Shown piece after piece: positions 40,248 to 49,943 of a stretch of 64,000 nucleotides of DNA. The stretch comes from BQWY01 sp046351095 (GTDB lineage Bacteria > Nitrospirota > Nitrospiria > Nitrospirales > Nitrospiraceae): contig JAXLZC010000001.1 of the NCBI GenBank assembly GCA_046351095.1, positions 2,170,001-2,234,000 on the forward strand, written 5' to 3'. The translations under genes and the position numbers were made by a program. The notes under the pieces were generated by a model. It was not told where the DNA came from. It saw only the letters and a list, made by a program, of their open reading frames with translations, and did no database searches. Numbering within the stretch: the first letter of the stretch is position 1; each line of letters opens with the position of its first letter.

Positions 40248-42467
40248 GTGCTGACGGATAAAGACCTTCTGCCACCGGTTGCACTACATCCGCTCATGGA
40301 AACCGGATATGGTCTCCGCGAACACCTCGCCACAGTATTCCGCCATAAAGCGTTGATCCGTGGGATGCTGGTCGGCGCCATCCTAATTGCCGGGCCAGGA
40401 TCCTTCCTTCTGACAAAGGTCTATTCGACCGATGTCAGATTTTTGATCCAGAGCAATCGCACGCCGTTTTCCGTCGGAGCAGCCCTGACTGGACCGACGT
40501 ATTCCGCCATGGATTTCAGCCAGAAGGACGAAGTGGCCACCGAGGTCCAGATTTTCACAAGCCCGGTGCTGTTGGACAAACTGGTAGAGACACTTGGAGA
40601 AGATCGCGTCCTTGCCGGAATGCGCGGTCGGTGGGACTGGGTCCTCGAACTGCCTCGGAAAGCGATCGACGGTGTGATCGGCTTTGGGCCGCTTCCTTCG
40701 CTGCTTGAGAACTTTGGAATCTCCCGCGCACCGGAACATCGGCATGACCAAGCTACCCAAGCCATTCGCGACCACCTCTCCGTAGAACCAGTGAGACAAA
40801 CGCATGTGTTTGTGGCCTCGCTGGACAGCCCACATCCGCAGTTCGCCGCAGACGCATTAAATGCATTGGCGACCATTTACCTCGATCACCACCTAACCGT
40901 GCGCAAAGGGAAAGGAGCTCACGAATTTTTCGACGAGCAAACGGAGCGTCTACGCGTAGAGCTGCACGAAGCAGAAAAGCGCCTACAATCTTTCAAAGAG
41001 CGCTGGAACATTGTTGCGCTCGACGACCAAAAGCGACATTTGCTGGAACAGGTGACACGGGCGGAGGCGGCCCTCAAGGAAGCGCAAGTTGTTGTGGCTG
41101 AATCTGATGTGCGGGTAGCGCGCCTTCGTGATCGATTGAATATGCAACAAGAAGCGATCCCACTCACCAACGTTTCCGAGCGCAACCCCGTGCTCGACCA
41201 ACTCAAGGCTCGATTAGCACAATTGGAGCTGGAACAAGCTCAGTACGTCTCGGACAGCCCAGCCGTCTCGGAAATCAAACGCGAGTTGATAGCCCTTCGA
41301 GCACGCATTCAGTCCGAGAGTGCGAAGGTCACCGGCCCTGTTACGTCAGGAGTCAATCCAGCCTATCAGGACTTGAAAAAACAGCTCACCCTGGAGGAGG
41401 GACGTCGTGACGGTATGCGTCCGCGCGTGAACGAACTGACGAAACAAGTAGCCTCGTACCGCGAGACTCTCAACAATTTGGACCAACGCGAGTTGGAACT
41501 TCGCGAGCTAATGCGAGCAGCCAAAGTCAAACAAGAAGCCTTCGACCTCTACCTCAAAAAGGAAGAAGAGTCTCGAATCAACGAGGTGCTCGACCGGAAG
41601 GGTATTTCCAATGTCACGCTTTTCCAGCCCGCATCCGTGCCCACAAAAGCCGTCCGCCCTCGCAAGGCCCTGAATCTATTTCTGGGGCTCTGCGCCGGTC
41701 TTATCGCCGGTGTCGGCTCGGCTTACGCGCTGGACTACGTGCGACGCTCGATGGCCACCCGTGAGGATGCGGAACGAATGCTTCGCCGCCCAGTCCTCGG
41801 AGCATTGCCCTTCAACTCCAAGGGGAAAGCGCACCGTGAGCCAGGCTTTACCCTCCAACTCCGACGCATCACCCAACATATCGCTCGTAACTACTACGAG
41901 CGAGGGTACCGCACTTTGTTGGTCACCAGCACGATGAAAGGCGAAGGTTGCTCCACTATCGCTACCGCACTCGCGCAGATGCTCAGCGAAGAGAACCTTC
42001 GCGTGCTCTTACTGAGTTCGGTGGAACCTCCCCCTCTCACCGTATCTCCCTCCGTATCGGAGGAGCAGCCATCAGCGAGTCCCTCACATGAGCTCGCGCC
42101 GTCCACGATTGTCCAGGATGGAAGATCGCCGCATCATCTCGCCCACCTACGAGTGACCGAACACGGCACTTCGACGTTGGGGTATGCAAACAAGCTGACG
42201 GAGGCCGCCAAGCACTATCAAAGTCAGTACGACTTTGTCGTGATAGACGGCCCCCCGCTGAGTTCCTTCCCGGAAGGACGGCTGGTGGTATCCAGAGTGG
42301 ACGTCACCATTCTCGTAGTCGAGGCTGAACGCACCTCCGCTGAGGCGGCGCGACAATCGCTGGCCGCGATCGACGAAGCCGATGGCCGCCTCGCTGGCAT
42401 TGTCCTTAACAAGTGCCGCCATGTCATTCCTGCGTGGATCTACGACCGATGGCTGGCCGGTAACTAA
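40248..42467 (+). CDS. polysaccharide chain-length determinant (Wzc/GumC-type) with inactive kinase domain
   Basis: GTG 40248, six bases after an AAGG, gives 739 residues; no strong alternative is seen. The N-terminal transmembrane helix (GMLVGAILIAGPGSFLLTKV) opens a Wzz domain. A long periplasmic coiled coil (about 220-440, e.g. HEFFDEQTERLRVELHEAEK) follows, then a second helix (NLFLGLCAGLIAGVGSAYAL). The C-terminal BY-kinase-like domain has Walker A altered to GEGCST (Cys568 in place of Lys), no Walker A' Asp (VLLLSSVEP) and no Tyr cluster, though YDFVVIDGPP remains. It should set chain length without phosphorylating itself. Confidence 0.88.
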   Translation: MLTDKDLLPPVALHPLMETGYGLREHLATVFRHKALIRGMLVGAILIAGPGSFLLTKVYSTDVRFLIQSNRTPFSVGAALTGPTYSAMDFSQKDEVATEVQIFTSPVLLDKLVETLGEDRVLAGMRGRWDWVLELPRKAIDGVIGFGPLPSLLENFGISRAPEHRHDQATQAIRDHLSVEPVRQTHVFVASLDSPHPQFAADALNALATIYLDHHLTVRKGKGAHEFFDEQTERLRVELHEAEKRLQSFKERWNIVALDDQKRHLLEQVTRAEAALKEAQVVVAESDVRVARLRDRLNMQQEAIPLTNVSERNPVLDQLKARLAQLELEQAQYVSDSPAVSEIKRELIALRARIQSESAKVTGPVTSGVNPAYQDLKKQLTLEEGRRDGMRPRVNELTKQVASYRETLNNLDQRELELRELMRAAKVKQEAFDLYLKKEEESRINEVLDRKGISNVTLFQPASVPTKAVRPRKALNLFLGLCAGLIAGVGSAYALDYVRRSMATREDAERMLRRPVLGALPFNSKGKAHREPGFTLQLRRITQHIARNYYERGYRTLLVTSTMKGEGCSTIATALAQMLSEENLRVLLLSSVEPPPLTVSPSVSEEQPSASPSHELAPSTIVQDGRSPHHLAHLRVTEHGTSTLGYANKLTEAAKHYQSQYDFVVIDGPPLSSFPEGRLVVSRVDVTILVVEAERTSAEAARQSLAAIDEADGRLAGIVLNKCRHVIPAWIYDRWLAGN

Positions 42468-42478
42468 GGAGTGCACGC

Positions 42479-43261
42479 ATGATGAGTAGCACGGCAGGAT
42501 CACTAAACCTCGACATTCCTCCGGCCTCGAACCATCTTGTCGGTGAAGACGGTTCCTATGGCCCATATGAATATTGGTTCTCCCTGTGGGGACTGCCGGA
42601 GTTGTATGCGTATGGCCTGCGCCTCCTAGGAGACGTACAGGGAAAGGCTGTACTGGACTGCGGCTGCGGCCCTGGACACATCTCCGTCATGCTAGCCAAA
42701 CGAGGCGCGAAGGTCACGGCATTCGACACCGATGGGCACCAACTCGCCACAGCACACGCACTGGCAAAGACCAACGGTGTCCAAGCAACATTTCTCCAAG
42801 AACCCTTTGAAACACTGTCACTCCCGGATGCCAGTTACGATCTGCTGTTCGGCACCTTTGTCCTGCATCATGTGAACCTCCCGCAAGCTTGCGCGCAAAT
42901 CCGACGTGTGCTCAAACCTGGCGGACGAGCCGTGTTCGTGGAAAACTCCGCACTCAATCCATTCCTCATGGCTACACGCCGATATGTCTGTGGTCGGTTC
43001 GGGATAGCTCGATACGGCGACGACCATGAGCACCCCTTGACGAGAGCCGATATCGCCACGCTCAAACGTGAATTTCCGAATGCCTGTCAGGTACATTTCC
43101 CGAATTTCCTGTTGTTCCGCTTGCTCGACTTTTATCTCTTCAAGCGCCGATCCGCCGCAATGACAGCATTGCTCAAATCATTGGACACGACCTTCAGCAA
43201 ATCCGCGCTGATCCGACGGTATGGCTATCTCCAAGTCATTCAATTGGAGAAGTCCACATGA
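42479..43261 (+). CDS. class I SAM-dependent methyltransferase
   Basis: This is a 260-residue Rossmann-fold methyltransferase. Motif I is VLDCGCGPGHISVMLAKRGA and the acidic motif II is VTAFDTDGHQL. Motif IV/V is YDLLFGTFVLHHVNLPQACA and RRVLKPGGRAVFVENSALN. It resembles the UbiE/Methyltransf_11 group; a lipid or sugar-chain target is likely given its place. AAGGAG precedes ATG 42479. It probably methylates a sugar or end-cap of the polysaccharide, but the target is inferred from context only. Confidence 0.85.
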   Translation: MMSSTAGSLNLDIPPASNHLVGEDGSYGPYEYWFSLWGLPELYAYGLRLLGDVQGKAVLDCGCGPGHISVMLAKRGAKVTAFDTDGHQLATAHALAKTNGVQATFLQEPFETLSLPDASYDLLFGTFVLHHVNLPQACAQIRRVLKPGGRAVFVENSALNPFLMATRRYVCGRFGIARYGDDHEHPLTRADIATLKREFPNACQVHFPNFLLFRLLDFYLFKRRSAAMTALLKSLDTTFSKSALIRRYGYLQVIQLEKST

Positions 43262-43367
43262 GGATCCGCCGACTTCAAGAGTCTGCAGCAGACCACGATG
43301 AGCCTGGAACAGAATCGCCGACGTCCATCAGGTCGCAGCGCATACATACCATTTGAGGAACTACCGC

Positions 43368-44702
43368 ATGATTCCGCCGTTCGCTCTCAGCCGTGTGCCT
43401 GGCCCAGCAGTTATCTTTGCGATCTGCCTGGTGATACGGCTGGTTGTCGCGTGGGGAATCGATTCGGCCATCCCCGTGCACAAGTCAGTCGACATGTACG
43501 CCACGTTGGCCACAAATATCTTGCACGGACATGGTTTTGTCATGGAACCGGGTGGGGAGCCGATCGTGTGGCGTGCGCCGCTCTACCCGTTCTTTCTGGC
43601 GGGATTGTTTGCCCTCTTTGGCGAATCCAACACAACCGCACTCCTCTGGGCTCAATCGATCATGGACGCAACCACGGCTACTTTTGCATGGTGGATCGGC
43701 GGCACCTTGTTTTCTCCCACCTGCGGCCTGCTAGCCGCTCTCGGGTTCGCATTACACCCATTGTCCGCCTACTACACCCTTCGCTTTCTTTCCGAACCGC
43801 TTTTTACGCTGTGCCTAACGGCAACAAGTGCGGGTCTCGTGTGGGCCTGTAGGCAATCGAACCTGTTACCGTGGGGCGTAGTTGGCCTCACCATCGCATG
43901 CATGGCGCTGGTGCGCCCCGCGGCATTGCTCTTTTGTCCATTCCTATTACTGGGGCTCCGGTGGTGTTGGCATGACACTGAAGGACAATGGCTTCGTGTT
44001 GTTGCCATAGTCACGGCGGGCTCGTTGGTACCCCTCGCGCCCTGGGCACTGCGGAATGCATTCGTCAGCCATAGCTTCATTCCGGTTGCCACCGGCGGCG
44101 GTTATGCACTCTGGATCGGAAACCATCGCCTGACGGACGGGCGAGAAGATTGGGAAGTGGGCCCAACGACGCTCCAAGTACTTGAGGTTGAGCGGCGAGC
44201 CATCCGCGCCTCGGTCGAGCCGGTTGCCCCTCCGGGCGAAGCAGATTCTGACGCATATACCAACATCAGCCCAACCCTCGACCAGGCATTCGCCCGTGCA
44301 GCGTTAGCCGAAATCAGCTCCGATCCCATCGGCTGGGGGCGATTACTCCTGCGCAAATTCGCTCGGTTTTGGTTTTCGGTGTTCCTCCCAAAAAATACAT
44401 GGGCTCAATGGTATGTTTTCGCCGCACAGGCAATGTTATTGAGTTTGGCACTCATGGGAATCGTGGCGGGCCGAACTCACGGTACCAAGTTGGTCATCCT
44501 GCTGCTTCCTGTCCTCTACCTCGCGTTCCTGCACACCCTGACGTTCGCTACGTTACGATACAGCATTCCATTGCTCCCCACGCTGTTCGTACTGGCTGCA
44601 GCAGGGGCGCTCGCGCTACGCCAAGCGGTCGCCCGATGGGACACCGCAATGCCGCACGGGTCGTTGGTGTTGAAAATAAAAGCGCTGAAGACACTGTTCT
44701 AA
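43368..44702 (+). CDS. integral membrane glycosyltransferase (GT-C, ArnT/PMT-like)
   Basis: This 444-residue protein has about ten transmembrane helices. The GT-C loop signature is near the start: YATLATNILHGHGFVMEPGG, WRAPLYPFFLAGLFALFG, with acidic residues in the first loop (VHKSVDMYA). It uses polyprenyl-phosphate sugars as donors, on the periplasmic side. ATG 43368 follows GAGGAA. A Wzx/Wzy locus can use it to decorate the polymer or lipid carrier. Confidence 0.8.
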   Translation: MIPPFALSRVPGPAVIFAICLVIRLVVAWGIDSAIPVHKSVDMYATLATNILHGHGFVMEPGGEPIVWRAPLYPFFLAGLFALFGESNTTALLWAQSIMDATTATFAWWIGGTLFSPTCGLLAALGFALHPLSAYYTLRFLSEPLFTLCLTATSAGLVWACRQSNLLPWGVVGLTIACMALVRPAALLFCPFLLLGLRWCWHDTEGQWLRVVAIVTAGSLVPLAPWALRNAFVSHSFIPVATGGGYALWIGNHRLTDGREDWEVGPTTLQVLEVERRAIRASVEPVAPPGEADSDAYTNISPTLDQAFARAALAEISSDPIGWGRLLLRKFARFWFSVFLPKNTWAQWYVFAAQAMLLSLALMGIVAGRTHGTKLVILLLPVLYLAFLHTLTFATLRYSIPLLPTLFVLAAAGALALRQAVARWDTAMPHGSLVLKIKALKTLF

Positions 44703-44716
44703 CAGGATAACGCACC

Positions 44717-46153
44717 ATGTTAACTCAAGCGCTCATTCCCGCAGCAGGTCGAGGGCTCCGAACCTGGCCGAAAGGTCGCACCGTTCCGAAGGTGCTGTTC
44801 CCACTTGAAGGGAAACCGCTCATCCAGCACAACATCGAATTGTTGCGCGATCACCTTGGTATTCGTGACATCACAATCATCGTGGGCTATGAGAAGGAGC
44901 AGATCATAACCCACTTAGGTTCCGGCGAAGCGTTGGGTGTCACAATTCGCTATGTCACCTGTGCCGCCCCTGATGTGGGATTGGCGCGAGGCATGCTATT
45001 GGCGCGTCCGTACCTACGCGATCGATTCGTAACGATCCTTGGCGACACCGTCTATATTGACTCCAATCATCGCGACTTGTTCAGCTTGACAACTAGTACC
45101 TTTGACGCGGTGTGTAGCCTGCTGCATACAACAGAATTGCACGAGATCAAACGCAATTTCTCCGTCACACTCAACGACAACCGCATCACCTCCCTTGTCG
45201 AAAAACCGACTGTCGTCGAGAACAACTGGCTTGGATGCGGAACCTATGTCTTTACGCCCCGCATTTTCGACGCCATCGAGCGCACCTCCCCATCTCCGCA
45301 CTCTGGTCGTGTAGAGCTCACCGACGCCATTCAGCTCCTTGCTCAGAGCTCACCCGGCGTGTTGGCCTTTTACCTCAAAGGCATGACCTTCAATATCAAC
45401 ACCATCGACGACTACCACTTCGCCCAATTTAAGATCCGCGCCCTCCGCTTTCACGACTATCGCATTAGCGTGGTCATTCCTGCCTTTAATGAAGCCGCGT
45501 CTATCGGGCACGTCGTGCGCGATTTCAAGACCGTTGCGGACGAAGTCTTTGTCGTAAACAATTCCTCAACCGATCAGACGGCTGCAATCGCGCACGGGGC
45601 CGGCGCACGGGTGGAAACGGTCTGTCTGAAGGGTTATGGCGATACAATTCGATTTGGGCTGGATCATGCAAGCGGTGATATTTTGGTCGTCGTAGAAGCC
45701 GACTATTCGTTTCGCTCCCGCGACCTCACCAAATTGCTCGAATACCTTAAAGATGCCGATATGGTCGTAGGTACCCGTACGACTCGCGAACTGGTCCAAC
45801 AAGGCACAAACATGCATGGATTGGTCCGATGGGGGAATGTCCTCGTCGCCAAACTGATTGAAGCTCTCTGGTGGACACACCAACCGCGGTTCACTGATGT
45901 CGGTTGCACATATCGAGCACTTTGGAAAGATACGTATCGTGCGATGAAGCCCTATCTTCGGGGCGTCGGCCCCGAGCTCTCCCCGGAAATGATGATCGCG
46001 GCTGTACGTATGAACCACCGCGTCATCGAGGTACCCGTGTCCTACCATACCCGCATCGGAGGCGAATCGAAACATTCCGCCAACTACGCAGCCATAGCAC
46101 GCACGGCATTCCGGATGTTGCGCACTATGGCACGCATGCGGGTCGAGGTATGA
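44717..46153 (+). CDS. sugar nucleotidyltransferase fused to a GT2 polyprenyl-phosphate sugar synthase
   Basis: This is a two-enzyme fusion of 478 residues. The N-terminal domain (about 1-240) has the nucleotidyltransferase signature LIPAAGRGLRTWPKGRTVPK and ILGDTVYIDSN, which would activate a hexose-1-phosphate. The C-terminal domain (about 250-478) is a GT2 domain like dolichyl/undecaprenyl-phosphate mannose or glucose synthase: ISVVIPAFNEAASIGHVVRD, VVNNSSTDQTAAIAHGAGA and VVEADYSFRSRDLTKLLEYL. The product could be a lipid-linked sugar donor for the neighbouring GT-C enzyme. The end overlaps the next gene (ATGA). The fusion is uncommon. Confidence 0.85.
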   Translation: MLTQALIPAAGRGLRTWPKGRTVPKVLFPLEGKPLIQHNIELLRDHLGIRDITIIVGYEKEQIITHLGSGEALGVTIRYVTCAAPDVGLARGMLLARPYLRDRFVTILGDTVYIDSNHRDLFSLTTSTFDAVCSLLHTTELHEIKRNFSVTLNDNRITSLVEKPTVVENNWLGCGTYVFTPRIFDAIERTSPSPHSGRVELTDAIQLLAQSSPGVLAFYLKGMTFNINTIDDYHFAQFKIRALRFHDYRISVVIPAFNEAASIGHVVRDFKTVADEVFVVNNSSTDQTAAIAHGAGARVETVCLKGYGDTIRFGLDHASGDILVVVEADYSFRSRDLTKLLEYLKDADMVVGTRTTRELVQQGTNMHGLVRWGNVLVAKLIEALWWTHQPRFTDVGCTYRALWKDTYRAMKPYLRGVGPELSPEMMIAAVRMNHRVIEVPVSYHTRIGGESKHSANYAAIARTAFRMLRTMARMRVEV

Positions 46154-47400
46154 CAGGCATGGATACCCCGACGAAGATGATCCGGGTCGTGATCGTTCGT
46201 AACTGTCGCGGGATCACCGGCATGACTGGCGGCGAAACCTACCTCTTGTCGCTGCTCAAGGGATTGGATCCAACACGATGTCGCTGCTTATTAGTCTGCG
46301 TGGTCAATCCCGACCTAGGTGAGACAACGTGGCTGCAAGAACTACGCCGATCCGGCTTCGAGCATGTGACCATTCCTATCCGCAACCCATTCGATCTGCG
46401 CGACGTTACTCGCCTCGTCGATATCATTCGCTCGTTCAGAGCCGATATCGTGCATGCCTTGGATCACCGTTCGGACCTGATTGCGGCACTCAGTGCCAGG
46501 CTGACCGGAAAACCGGTCGTCGCCTCGTTTCTCGGATGGGTGAATTTCGCCAAAGGATCCTGGCGAAGTCGCCTGTATCCCTGGATTGACCGGACGATCT
46601 TGAAGCACCTCGACGCTGTGATCACCGATTCCGTTGCGATCGGCAGCGAACTACGTATGGGAAGTAACGATCCGCCGGTTGTGGCGATCCGCAACGGGAT
46701 CGATACGGAGTGGTTCGACCCGAACCGCAGGCACACCCCCTCATCCGTAGCAGACTTTGCACGTGGGGGAGGCTTTACGTTCGGCATGGTGGGACGCATT
46801 CACCCTGTGAAGGGCCATACGCTTTTCCTCCAAGCCGCTCGTAAGATCCTCGACCGGCATCCGCAGACACGGTTTGTGATCGTCGGCACGGTCCTGCCGG
46901 GATTCGAGGCATACCGCCAATCGTTGATCGAGCTGATCGTGTCGCTGGGCCTCCAGCACGCCGTCCTCATGGCACATGTCTCGCTTCCTGAAATCCCAAC
47001 GGTGTTCGGCAGTCTCGATGTATTGGTCGCTCCCTCCTTCGCCGAAAGCTTCAGCTTCACGATGTTAGAAGGAATGGCCATGGGCAAACCCGTAATCGCC
47101 TCAAACGTCGGCGGGGCGTCGGAAATGATCACGGACGGAGAAACGGGATTCCTCATTCCCGCGGACAATGTCACACGACTCACAGAAGTGATGATCACGC
47201 TGCGCGAGGACCGCGCTCTGGCGCAGACCGTCGGAGAACAAGCACGACATAAGATTCTCACGGAGTTGAGTCTTGCATCGATGGCCGACCGAACGCTCTC
47301 CGTGTATCAACGCGTGACTACCTTGTATGCCGATCGACCACGCATACCGGCAATCCGTGCGCAGCTAAGACGTCAGCTTGAGGAGATCGGCAAGAACTGA
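46150..47400 (+). CDS. glycosyltransferase family 4
   Basis: The start at ATG 46150 overlaps the previous stop (ATGA). The 416-residue product has a GT-B fold: GITGMTGGETYLLSLLKGLD in the N-terminal half, then FTFGMVGRIHPVKGHTLFLQ, and the GT4 E-x7-E region SFAESFSFTMLEGMAMGKPV, with IASNVGGASEMITDGETGFL. It should add a sugar from a nucleotide sugar to the growing lipid-linked repeat in the cytoplasm. The sugar is unknown. Confidence 0.87.
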   Translation: MTGMDTPTKMIRVVIVRNCRGITGMTGGETYLLSLLKGLDPTRCRCLLVCVVNPDLGETTWLQELRRSGFEHVTIPIRNPFDLRDVTRLVDIIRSFRADIVHALDHRSDLIAALSARLTGKPVVASFLGWVNFAKGSWRSRLYPWIDRTILKHLDAVITDSVAIGSELRMGSNDPPVVAIRNGIDTEWFDPNRRHTPSSVADFARGGGFTFGMVGRIHPVKGHTLFLQAARKILDRHPQTRFVIVGTVLPGFEAYRQSLIELIVSLGLQHAVLMAHVSLPEIPTVFGSLDVLVAPSFAESFSFTMLEGMAMGKPVIASNVGGASEMITDGETGFLIPADNVTRLTEVMITLREDRALAQTVGEQARHKILTELSLASMADRTLSVYQRVTTLYADRPRIPAIRAQLRRQLEEIGKN

Positions 47401-47610
47401 CTGAGGAGGAGCCGTCTATGAAAGATGGCATCAAGCTATAGATGGTTGATGGCTGCGACTATGGGGTATTCCGAGGGCCAAACGCATCGTGGCCAAGTTT
47501 TTCCAGGATCAGGCCTACACGCTGTTCTATGAAACTCAGATGGGGAACTGTTTTCTTCTCGCTAAAACACGAACTGAACCTGTGTGCACACAGGAGAGGA
47601 ACCATCCGGC
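47401..47610 (+). other. intergenic stretch with a possible decayed coding fragment
   Basis: There is no intact gene. From about 47466 to 47614 one frame reads like coding sequence (PRAKRIVAKFFQDQAYTLFY, then ETQMGNCFLLAKT), but it has no start codon and a stop lies just upstream. Its stop overlaps the next gene's ATG as ATGA. A perfect 12-bp palindrome (TGTGTGCACACA, 47581-47592) sits just before the ribosome site GGAGAGG. This may be a gene remnant or chance. Confidence 0.3.
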
Positions 47611-48567
47611 ATGAAACTGTTGGTGACGGGGAGTCGAGGGTTCGTCGGGCGGAGTATCGCTGAGTATGCGCTACGCCAAGGTCATCAGGTGATTGGCGTC
47701 ACGCATACCCAAGACAATACACCGGGAGCGCAAATACACTCCATTGTCATCCCGCTCGACAGTGCCGACTTTGTCGACCTGATTAACAGTTATAGCCCTG
47801 ATGCCATTCTGCACGCGGCCGGATCGGCCTCCGTCGGACATTCGTTCCAACAACCTCGCGAAGATTTTCTCATGGCCGTTGAAACATGGGGCGCAGTGCT
47901 AGATGCGGTAAGAAAATCCTGGAATAATCCGCTCGTGCTTTTTCCGTCGAGCGCCGCTGTCTACGGCAACCCTCATCTCTTGCCGATCTCCGAGTTAGCG
48001 ACCTTGCAGCCGATTTCTCCCTATGGCTTTCACAAGGTTATTTGCGAGCAATTGGCTCAAGAGTATTGCCGTTGCTTCGGCTTGCGCGTGGCAGTGACAC
48101 GGCTGTTCTCAACCATCGGCGCATACCAACAACGCCTTCTGGTCTGGGAGCTGTTCCGGCAAACCCGAGAGGACTCCCCCTATCTCACGCTGCAAGGCAG
48201 CGGCGACGAGACCCGAGATTTTTTACATATAGACGATATTGCGGAATATCTCTTGGGGCTTGCGCATCTTCAGCCGGACGGATTCTCCGTCGTGAACATG
48301 GGATCGGGCACGGCAACATCCGTTCAAGCAATCGCCCAATACGTCCTCGCAGCCGTGGGGCGCGAGCAGAAAATTTTGCCCTTGAATAGGGAATTGCCGG
48401 GCGACCCCAAGGCTTGGCAAGCAGAGGTGACGCAACTGCGCCGGCTGGTTCCACATACCCCACGGTCAATTCAGCAAGCTATCGAAACCTCTGTTCGATA
48501 CTGGTTATCGATGGAGTTGAGTTTGACCGAACGTGACGTCGCCTGCGGAGACCCAGTGCGACCATGA
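47611..48567 (+). CDS. NAD-dependent sugar epimerase/dehydratase (extended SDR)
   Basis: This is an extended short-chain dehydrogenase of 318 residues starting at ATG 47611. The nucleotide-binding motif is LLVTGSRGFVGRSIAEYALR. The catalytic SSAAVYGNP and YGFHK (Tyr-x3-Lys) are intact, and substrate-side DETRDFLHIDDIAEYLLGLA is present. It acts on a nucleotide sugar (epimerase, dehydratase or reductase), supplying a donor for the polymer. The exact reaction is unclear. The stop overlaps the flippase start (ATGA). Confidence 0.85.
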   Translation: MKLLVTGSRGFVGRSIAEYALRQGHQVIGVTHTQDNTPGAQIHSIVIPLDSADFVDLINSYSPDAILHAAGSASVGHSFQQPREDFLMAVETWGAVLDAVRKSWNNPLVLFPSSAAVYGNPHLLPISELATLQPISPYGFHKVICEQLAQEYCRCFGLRVAVTRLFSTIGAYQQRLLVWELFRQTREDSPYLTLQGSGDETRDFLHIDDIAEYLLGLAHLQPDGFSVVNMGSGTATSVQAIAQYVLAAVGREQKILPLNRELPGDPKAWQAEVTQLRRLVPHTPRSIQQAIETSVRYWLSMELSLTERDVACGDPVRP

Positions 48568-49943
48568 CCGCTCAGCAACGCCCGATACCTCACACAGAGG
48601 GGTTGCCCCCATCCCTCGACATCCCACCGCGCACAAGCGTTGCACAGTGGGGTCTAGAGGCGATTTTGCGCGATACGGCAGTGGTGTTTGTCGGGCGAGT
48701 TGGAGGCGCTGGCTTCGGATTTGTGATGAGTTGGGCGGTTGCGCGATGGATGGGACCGGAGACGTTTGGGCTCTATTCGCTTTTTATCGTCATGCTGATA
48801 TTGGGCAACGATGTCCTAGGAGATGGGCTCAATCCTGGAGTGGTACGCGACTACATGCGACACCGTCAAACCGGTCCGTTCTACGGATCAGACGTCCTCT
48901 CGACGGCACTTGTTTTACGCCTGATTTTAGGGTTCCCCATGGTCGCCGGAGGCATTGCGGTTGCTGTGTGGGGTACTCGCTTGCCCGCTCACTACGCAAC
49001 CTACACTGGCCCCGTTGCACTGGGACTCATCGGCTCACTCGGCGCAACCCTGTTGAGTTTCGCGTTAGCCGTATGGCAAGCCCGTCAGGAATTCGTGCCG
49101 TATGGCCTATTGGCCGCAGCGGTCAATACCCTTCGCGTGGCAAGCGCCATCCTGCTGGCGGCCGTAGGCGCATTTTCGTTGAACGCTGTGATGGGCCTAC
49201 ACGTTTTCTTCTACTACCTCTGCGCTGGCATCGCCCTGTGGCTGTTGTGGCCGAAATTGGCCGGGCTGCGCATCACGCGGGGTCTGCTAAAAGACCTGAT
49301 GCACTTCGGGAAATGGCCGGCGATCGCAAGCCTCTGCTTTGTCCTCCAAAGTAATTTGGCGGTGCCCGCCCTTACGTATAGCGTGAATCCTGGGGAAGCG
49401 GGGCTCTATGCCGCTGGCGCGTCCTTGCTCTTGCTTATCGACTTCATTACGGTCAGCTTGTTGACCACACTGTTGCCTCGCGTGAGTCAATTGCAGACCC
49501 AAGAGCAATGGCGAGCGTATGTAAAGCGTTTCTCCCCTCTGTTCTTGTTGATGGCAATCGGTCTCCTTCCCTTTATTTTCATCGTGCGCCCACTCATAGA
49601 ATGGCTGTTCGGACCAGCATATAGCGGCACCGTACCCGTCCTTCAAGTTCTTTTCTTCGGAGGCCTCGGCACCTTGTTGACCCACCCTCTCTATCCTGTC
49701 CTCTATGCGATGAATCGTCCGCAATTGTTCAGTCTCACCCAGGTCTGCGCACTACTCGGCTGGCTCCTCGCCGCCTGGTGGTTGATCCCTCGCTACGGCG
49801 CGGTCGGAGCCGCCTGGACCACGCTCCTCGCTAGACTTCTTCAGACCGCGTTCATAATGGTCGTGGTGACCTATGTCCTCGATCTTCGCCGGATCGTCCC
49901 AACACCGGGCGATCCGATCGACAACGAGGCGCACGCACAATGA
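48564..49943 (+). CDS. polysaccharide flippase (Wzx-like)
   Basis: This is a 459-residue membrane protein with about twelve to fourteen helices, of the MOP/PST superfamily. Segments such as VFVGRVGGAGFGFVMSWAVA and LFIVMLILGNDVLGDGLNPG near the N-terminus match the repeat-unit flippase pattern. It would move lipid-linked repeat units from the cytoplasmic to the periplasmic leaflet. It overlaps its neighbours at both ends by ATGA, so the epimerase-Wzx-Wzy trio is translationally coupled. Confidence 0.87.
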   Translation: MTAQQRPIPHTEGLPPSLDIPPRTSVAQWGLEAILRDTAVVFVGRVGGAGFGFVMSWAVARWMGPETFGLYSLFIVMLILGNDVLGDGLNPGVVRDYMRHRQTGPFYGSDVLSTALVLRLILGFPMVAGGIAVAVWGTRLPAHYATYTGPVALGLIGSLGATLLSFALAVWQARQEFVPYGLLAAAVNTLRVASAILLAAVGAFSLNAVMGLHVFFYYLCAGIALWLLWPKLAGLRITRGLLKDLMHFGKWPAIASLCFVLQSNLAVPALTYSVNPGEAGLYAAGASLLLLIDFITVSLLTTLLPRVSQLQTQEQWRAYVKRFSPLFLLMAIGLLPFIFIVRPLIEWLFGPAYSGTVPVLQVLFFGGLGTLLTHPLYPVLYAMNRPQLFSLTQVCALLGWLLAAWWLIPRYGAVGAAWTTLLARLLQTAFIMVVVTYVLDLRRIVPTPGDPIDNEAHAQ

